Of a stretch of 10,615 bases of DNA, positions 6,418 to 10,615 are shown piece by piece. Every line of letters begins with the position of its first letter. The first letter of the stretch is position 1. Below the pieces are notes generated by a model. It made no database searches. It was given only the letters and a program-made list of their open reading frames with translations, and had not been told where the DNA came from. This stretch comes from CAKRHR01 sp964423195 (lineage in GTDB: Bacteria > Bacillota > Clostridia > Lachnospirales > Lachnospiraceae): assembly GCA_964423195.1 (NCBI GenBank), contig CAYRDY010000072.1, forward strand, positions 1 through 10,615. The letters run 5' to 3'. The translations under genes were made by a program, and so were the position numbers.

Positions 6418-8619
6418 ATGTATCGCTTGACTGAAGAACAGAAGAGAAGGGTCGGAGAAATATTATCTCAGATGACCCTGGAGGAAAAGATCGGGCAGAT
6501 GAACCAGGAGTCCGTCTCCATCGTGGGCGGTTTTGACGTGTCGTTTGACGAGTTGATCGAGATGCTGACGGACGGGCGCATTTCTCAGGATGAATTTGAT
6601 CAGATGATGTCCTCGGCAAAGCAGGACTATCACGAGGAGGATATCCGCGCCGGACGCGTCGGCTCCCTGATGGTGCAGGATCCGGTCAAATGCAACGAGC
6701 TACAAAAGATCGCCGTCGAGGAGAGCCGGCTGGGCATTCCGCTGATGTTCGGGCTCGACGTGATCCACGGATTCCGCACGGTCTATCCGATCGCCATCGC
6801 CGAGGCGGGCACGTTTGACACGGATCTATTTGAGCGCACGGCCGGGATGGCGGCGAGAGAGTCGAGGTCTCAGGGCGTGAGCTGGCATTTCGCGCCGATG
6901 CTCGATGTGGCGCGGGACGCACGCTGGGGCAGGGTATCCGAGGGACCGGGCGAGGACCCGTATCTGGTCTCGGAGTTCGCAAGGGCGAAGATCCGCGGCC
7001 TCCAGGGCGATATGAGTTCCACTGAGAATTATGTGGCGGCCTGCTTGAAACACTATGTCGCGTATGGCGCGTGCGAGGCGGGGCGTGACTACAATACCGT
7101 GAGCATGGCGAATTCCCTGCTCTACAATAATTATCTGCCGCCGTTTCAGGCGGCTGTGGAGGCCGGGGCAGCGACGGTCATGGCCTCCTTCAATGATCTC
7201 AACGGCGTGCCGTGTACGGTCAACCCGTTCACGCTGCGGGAGATCCTGAAGGGCAGATATCAGTTTCCTGGTTTTGTCGTGAGCGATGCCAATGCCATCC
7301 GCGAGTGCGTCACCCATGGCATCGCCGCGGACTATGCGGATGCGGGCGTGCAGGCGGCGAAGGCTGGCCTGGATGTGGATATGGGCACGGAAATTTACAA
7401 AAATGAGCTATACCAGGCGGTCATGGACGGGAGACTCTCGGAGGCCGTGATCGATGACGCTGTGACGCGCATTCTCTCGGTCAAAATGTGGCTGGGACTG
7501 TTTGATCACCCGTACACCGATGAGGCCGCCATGAGTCGCTATGAGATTCTCCCGCAGGCGCACCTCGATCTGGCGCGCGAGGCAGCGGAGAAGTCCATTG
7601 TCCTTCTCAAAAATGAAGGCCCTATCCTTCCGCTGGATAAACGCCAGAAGATCAGCCTGGTCGGACAGCTGGCGGCTATGCGCGAGGAGGTTGTCGGCGC
7701 GTGGTCGTTGAGCTGGCGCGCGTCCGACTGTGTATCGATCGCCGACGGACTTCAAAGTGCGGGCGCGTCATTTAAATATTTTGCCTGCGGTGGGCCGGAG
7801 ACGGATGTCAATGACGAGGAGATCGATGCCGCCGTCGCCTACGGCGATGTGATCGTGGCCGTCGTGGGCGAGACGAAGAGCATGTCCGGCGAGGCGGCCT
7901 CAAAGGCGGATATCACTCTGCCGGGCGGACAGCGCGAGATGCTCATGAAGCTGCTCGCTTCCGGCAAGCCGGTGGTGGCCGTGCTGATGAACGGCCGTCC
8001 GCTGGCGCTCTCATGGGAGGCGGCGCATGTGCCGGCCATTCTGGAGTGCTGGCATCTGGGCATACAGATGGGGCATGCGGTGGCCGACGTGCTATTCGGC
8101 GAGAAGAATCCGGAGGGACGTCTGGCGTCCACCTTCCCGCAGGCGAGCGGACAGTGTCCGATTTATTATAATCACCCGAACACCGGGCGGCCGGGCGGCC
8201 GGAGCAAGTTCACCTCCCGCTACCTGGATGTGGGACATGAGCCGCTGTATCCGTTCGGCTATGGCCTGAGCTACACGACCTATGCCTATGAGGATCTTGA
8301 GGTGGCGGACGCGGGCGATGCCCTGGATATATCCGTGACGGTCAGGAATACCGGCGACGTGGCGGGGACGGAGACCGTTCAGCTCTACACGCAGGACGTG
8401 ACCGCCTCGATCGTGCGCCCGGTGAGGGAACTCAAAGGCTTTGCAAAGGCAAAACTGGCCGCCGGTGAGGCGAAGCGGGTGCAATTTTCCCTTGCCAAAG
8501 ACCGGATGGGCTTTTACGCGGACGACGACACCTATAGGCTTGAGGACGGGCTGTTTCGCATTTACGCGGGCGGCAACTCACGGGACTGCCTGATGCGGGA
8601 GATCACGGTTCAGTTCTAG
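6418..8619 (+). CDS. Glycoside hydrolase family 3 beta-glycosidase (BglX-like, cytoplasmic)
   Basis: This enzyme of 733 residues removes terminal beta-linked sugars from imported oligosaccharides by a retaining mechanism. The N-terminal barrel starts at MTLEEKIGQM (19-28) and includes GLDVIHG (112-118), the RWGRVSEGPGEDP signature (169-181) and the Lys-His pair at 211-212. The nucleophile is Asp290 in GFVVSDANAIRE. The second domain carries the likely acid/base Glu492 in SMSGEAASK, and the C-terminal fibronectin-III-like domain covers about 620-733, preceded by YPFGYGLSYT. Its closest recognisable type is BglX, but there is no signal peptide, so it should act inside the cell. An acidic, helix-like stretch at about 36-78 looks longer than the corresponding BglX segment. 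Members of this family act as beta-glucosidases or beta-xylosidases; next to a GH43 enzyme and a GH39-like sensor, beta-xylosidase activity is plausible but not proven. Confidence 0.93.
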   Translation: MYRLTEEQKRRVGEILSQMTLEEKIGQMNQESVSIVGGFDVSFDELIEMLTDGRISQDEFDQMMSSAKQDYHEEDIRAGRVGSLMVQDPVKCNELQKIAVEESRLGIPLMFGLDVIHGFRTVYPIAIAEAGTFDTDLFERTAGMAARESRSQGVSWHFAPMLDVARDARWGRVSEGPGEDPYLVSEFARAKIRGLQGDMSSTENYVAACLKHYVAYGACEAGRDYNTVSMANSLLYNNYLPPFQAAVEAGAATVMASFNDLNGVPCTVNPFTLREILKGRYQFPGFVVSDANAIRECVTHGIAADYADAGVQAAKAGLDVDMGTEIYKNELYQAVMDGRLSEAVIDDAVTRILSVKMWLGLFDHPYTDEAAMSRYEILPQAHLDLAREAAEKSIVLLKNEGPILPLDKRQKISLVGQLAAMREEVVGAWSLSWRASDCVSIADGLQSAGASFKYFACGGPETDVNDEEIDAAVAYGDVIVAVVGETKSMSGEAASKADITLPGGQREMLMKLLASGKPVVAVLMNGRPLALSWEAAHVPAILECWHLGIQMGHAVADVLFGEKNPEGRLASTFPQASGQCPIYYNHPNTGRPGGRSKFTSRYLDVGHEPLYPFGYGLSYTTYAYEDLEVADAGDALDISVTVRNTGDVAGTETVQLYTQDVTASIVRPVRELKGFAKAKLAAGEAKRVQFSLAKDRMGFYADDDTYRLEDGLFRIYAGGNSRDCLMREITVQF

Positions 8620-8677
8620 AAAGATACATGGTTTGACGCAGGGAATGCGTGCATAAAAAGCAGAAAAGGGTAATGAT

Positions 8678-10330
8678 ATGAGTGAGAGAGTGATAAAGAA
8701 TCCGCTGCTTCCGGGAGCCTACCCGGATCCGTCGATCTGCCGCGTGGACGATGACTACTATATGGTGTGTTCCAGTTTTGAACTTTATCCCGGAATCCCG
8801 ATCTTTCACAGCAGGGATCTGGCGCACTGGGAGCAGATCGGCCATGTGATGGACAAAAATAATGATCTCCATGTGGAGGCGCAGTATCTGGCCAACGGCG
8901 TCATGGCGCCGACCATCCGCTACCATGACGGGACATTTTATGTGATCAACTGCAATTTCTGCGATGACGGCAACTTTATCGTGACGGCAAAAGACCCGGC
9001 GGGGCCATGGTCGAAGCCACACTGGCTTTCCGATGTGCCGGGGATCGACGCCTCGATTTTCTTTGACGATGACGGCAAGACGTACATCATGGGCACCGGG
9101 AATGTCGTCAGGCGCGCGGACGGCACAATGGACCGCGGCATCTGGGCGGCGGAATATGACATTGACAACTTCAGGATGATCGGGGAGCCGACAGCCATCT
9201 GGGATTCCGCCCTGAGAGTGGCAACCTCGCCGGAGTCGCCGCACATATACAAGGTCGACGGCTATTATTACCTGGTCATCGCCGAGGGCGGCACGGAGCA
9301 CTATCACAGCGTCGCGGTGGCGCGGAGCCGGGAGGTGCTCGGCTGGTATGAGGGCAATCCGGCCAATCCGGTCATGACGCACCGCCAGTTCGGCTTCCAC
9401 TGCCCGATCGCCAATGTCGGCCACGCGGATCTGGTCGACACGCCGTCCGGCAACTGGTACGCGGTACTCCTGGCCTCAAGGACGATGGAGGGAATCTACA
9501 AGAATCTCGGCCGGGAGACCTTTATCTGCCCGGTGATCTGGGAGCGCGGCTGGCCGGTTTTCTCCCCTCAGAGTGGAAAGATCGACTGGGAATACCCGGC
9601 GGATCCGTCGCTTGAGTGGACCCCATATCCGCCTGTCATCGAGCGGGATAATTTTGACGCGCCGACGCTTGACATGTGCTATGTCTTCTGGGGCACGCCG
9701 TATGGCGATTTCTGGCGCATTGAGGATGGGAGGCTGCATCTGAGATGCCTGCCGCGACGGATGTCAGAGCCACTTCAGCAGGCCGATTTTAGCGCGCCGA
9801 AGGTGTACGACAAGTGCGCGGCATTTATCGGGCGGCGCCAGCAGCACTTCAGCTTTGATGTGTCGACGGCGATGCACTTCACGCCGGAGGGCGCGGAGAC
9901 GGCGGGCTTGATGGTCATGCAGGCCAGCAACCATCAGTACCGGCTTGAGCGCGCCGTAAAACCCGCGGGTGACGGCGCAGGGGAAGGACAGCAGGTCATC
10001 CGTCTGGTGGAGGTCACCGCGGACTTTGAGGTGCCGCCATTCATGCCTGGGTTTACCAGCGAGACGCACGAGAAGACCATAGCGGAGGTGCCGTGCGAGA
10101 GCGCGGATGTCGTGCTGAGACTGGAAGCCCGCGAGGAGGATTACAGCTTTTATTACAGCACCGGCGAACAGGAAGCGCCGATATTGCTCGGCAAGGGCGA
10201 CGGGCGTCTGATCAATCCGGAGATCGTCGGCGGCATGATGGGCATAATCGCCGGGATGTTCGCCAGCGGTAATCACACGCAGAGCGAAAACGAGGCCGAG
10301 TTTGACTGGTTCAGCTATGAGGCCAGATAA
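8678..10330 (+). CDS. Glycoside hydrolase family 43 beta-xylosidase / alpha-L-arabinofuranosidase (XynB-like)
   Basis: This enzyme of 550 residues probably releases xylose, and perhaps arabinose, from xylo-oligosaccharides by inversion. The five-bladed catalytic domain covers about 5-310. The three acidic residues are present: base Asp17 in YPDPSIC, modulator Asp124 in GIDASIFFDDDG, and acid Glu186 in PESPHIYK. Supporting motifs include IPIFHSRDLAHWEQIGHV (40-57), AEGGTEHYHSVAVARS (202-217) and NVGHADLVDT (246-255), all typical of the XynB group. Residues from about 322 form the beta-sandwich domain found at the C-terminus of these enzymes. There is no signal peptide, so it is cytoplasmic. 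It follows the GH3 gene after 58 bases, with AAAAGGG 7 bases before the ATG, and a terminator follows directly, making it the last gene of the unit. Sequence alone does not separate xylosidase from arabinofuranosidase activity. Confidence 0.93.
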   Translation: MSERVIKNPLLPGAYPDPSICRVDDDYYMVCSSFELYPGIPIFHSRDLAHWEQIGHVMDKNNDLHVEAQYLANGVMAPTIRYHDGTFYVINCNFCDDGNFIVTAKDPAGPWSKPHWLSDVPGIDASIFFDDDGKTYIMGTGNVVRRADGTMDRGIWAAEYDIDNFRMIGEPTAIWDSALRVATSPESPHIYKVDGYYYLVIAEGGTEHYHSVAVARSREVLGWYEGNPANPVMTHRQFGFHCPIANVGHADLVDTPSGNWYAVLLASRTMEGIYKNLGRETFICPVIWERGWPVFSPQSGKIDWEYPADPSLEWTPYPPVIERDNFDAPTLDMCYVFWGTPYGDFWRIEDGRLHLRCLPRRMSEPLQQADFSAPKVYDKCAAFIGRRQQHFSFDVSTAMHFTPEGAETAGLMVMQASNHQYRLERAVKPAGDGAGEGQQVIRLVEVTADFEVPPFMPGFTSETHEKTIAEVPCESADVVLRLEAREEDYSFYYSTGEQEAPILLGKGDGRLINPEIVGGMMGIIAGMFASGNHTQSENEAEFDWFSYEAR

Positions 10331-10347
10331 ATCGAACGATTTTGATC

Positions 10348-10388
10348 TCACCCCGACAGATGATTCTGCCGGGGTGAAGTTTTCTTCT
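10348..10388 (+). terminator. Intrinsic terminator of the uptake and hydrolase operon
   Basis: TCACCCCGACAGA (10348-10360) pairs with TCTGCCGGGGTGA (10365-10377) over 13 positions with one A-C mismatch and a TGAT loop, followed by TTTTCTTCT. It begins 18 bases after the GH43 stop codon and marks the end of the transcript. Confidence 0.88.
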
Positions 10389-10537
10389 GATCTAGCTCTC
10401 TATATAAAGATAGATTTTACAATCTATCCAAAACATTACATTCAATCGCGCCTGTTTGTGTCGAATTTTGTCGAACGAAAATCGTTGCAAAATATCTAAT
10501 TCTATGATATTCTTTTAACACGAGAGGTCATTGCTTT
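10389..10537. other. AT-rich intergenic region without a supported gene
   Basis: No frame here has a convincing start, ribosome binding site or protein-like composition. It contains the inverted repeat noted at 10409-10428, a TGTCGAA motif repeated 10 bases apart (10459-10465, 10469-10475), a TTGCAA at 10485-10490 like those in the regulator promoter, and a TATGAT that resembles a -10 box (10503-10508) but lacks a matching -35. Confidence 0.6.
10409..10428. repeat. Perfect 8-bp inverted repeat, AT-rich
   Basis: GATAGATT (10409-10416) and AATCTATC (10421-10428) are perfect inverted copies around TTAC. On the minus strand the stem is followed by TTTATAT, so it could be a weak terminator for a minus-strand gene beyond the right edge. 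It could equally be a protein-binding site. Confidence 0.35.
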
Positions 10538-10615
10538 TCCCTTCAATAGGTATTCATTTCAACAGAAATCCCTTCAATAGGTATTCATTTCAGCAGTTTT
10601 CATTTCAGCAGTTTT
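10538..10615. repeat. Nested tandem repeats running to the window edge
   Basis: A 24-base sequence beginning TCCCTTCAATAGG and ending TTCATTTCA occurs identically at 10538-10561 and 10569-10592, a 31-base period with the 7-base spacer ACAGAAA. Overlapping the second copy, the 15-base unit CATTTCAGCAGTTTT occurs twice in perfect tandem (10586-10600, 10601-10615) and may continue past the window. The spacing is too short for a CRISPR array. On the minus strand the 15-base unit is open as repeated KTAEM codons ending at a TGA (10574-10576), so the end of a repeat-bearing gene is possible. Confidence 0.7.

Noticed and set aside
8633..8659. Possible internal promoter before GH43 (TTGACG, 15 bases, TAAAAA)
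   Set aside because: The spacing is short and the -10 box poor; the GH43 gene is adequately explained by read-through from GH3.
8603..9424. Minus-strand open frame (273 codons) opposite the GH43 gene
   Set aside because: It is antisense to the catalytic domain of GH43, is rich in His, Arg and Asp as expected for reverse reading, and has no family features.
10302..10499. Plus-strand frame of 65 codons overlapping the GH43 end
   Set aside because: It begins inside the GH43 gene, runs through the operon terminator hairpin and has no ribosome binding site or protein-like pattern.
10538..10615. CRISPR array
   Set aside because: The spacer between the identical blocks is only 7 bases and the next repeat has a different period, which does not fit repeat-spacer architecture.

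Overview
The window looks like a chromosomal carbohydrate-utilisation locus of a Gram-positive Clostridia member, most likely a Lachnospiraceae-type gut or rumen anaerobe. The reasons are a Firmicutes-style lipoprotein solute-binding protein, LplB/YtcP-type sugar permeases with strong AGGAGG ribosome binding sites, an AraC-family regulator fused to a GH39-like domain, and cytoplasmic GH3 and GH43 enzymes. Coding DNA is moderately GC-rich with AT-rich intergenic regions. The genus cannot be fixed from the sequence.

Layout. Positions 1-124 hold the C-terminal end of a plus-strand gene with one visible membrane segment. A GC-rich spacer follows, with a 25-bp imperfect direct repeat flanking a hairpin, and then a bidirectional terminator (233-270). 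A minus-strand gene (254-2662) encodes an 802-residue AraC-type regulator carrying a full-length GH39-like module. A roughly 200-bp AT-rich divergent promoter region (2663-2861) separates it from a plus-strand cluster: substrate-binding lipoprotein (2862-4436), a hairpin-containing gap, two permeases (4539-5489, 5505-6371), a GH3 beta-glycosidase (6418-8619) and a GH43 beta-xylosidase-like enzyme (8678-10330). A clear terminator closes the cluster at 10348-10388. The last 230 bases are AT-rich and end in nested tandem repeats that run to the window edge.

How it works together (inference). The lipoprotein captures an oligosaccharide outside the cell and the two permeases import it, powered by an ATPase encoded elsewhere because none is present here. 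The GH3 and GH43 enzymes, which have no signal peptides, then trim it in the cytoplasm. The GH39-like part of the regulator probably senses the imported sugar or a product. It keeps the VEWN nucleophile motif but has Phe-Phe where the WNEP acid/base Asn-Glu should lie, so it looks like a retired enzyme used as a receptor. GH39-like, GH43 and GH3 modules together point to xylo-oligosaccharides or decorated xylan fragments. No extracellular xylanase is in view, so the locus looks like an uptake-and-finish system.

The best leads are the sensor domain with its lost catalytic acid, repeat-rich candidate operators in the divergent promoter, a possible attenuator with two competing pairings between the lipoprotein and permease genes, and the unexplained tandem repeats at the right end.
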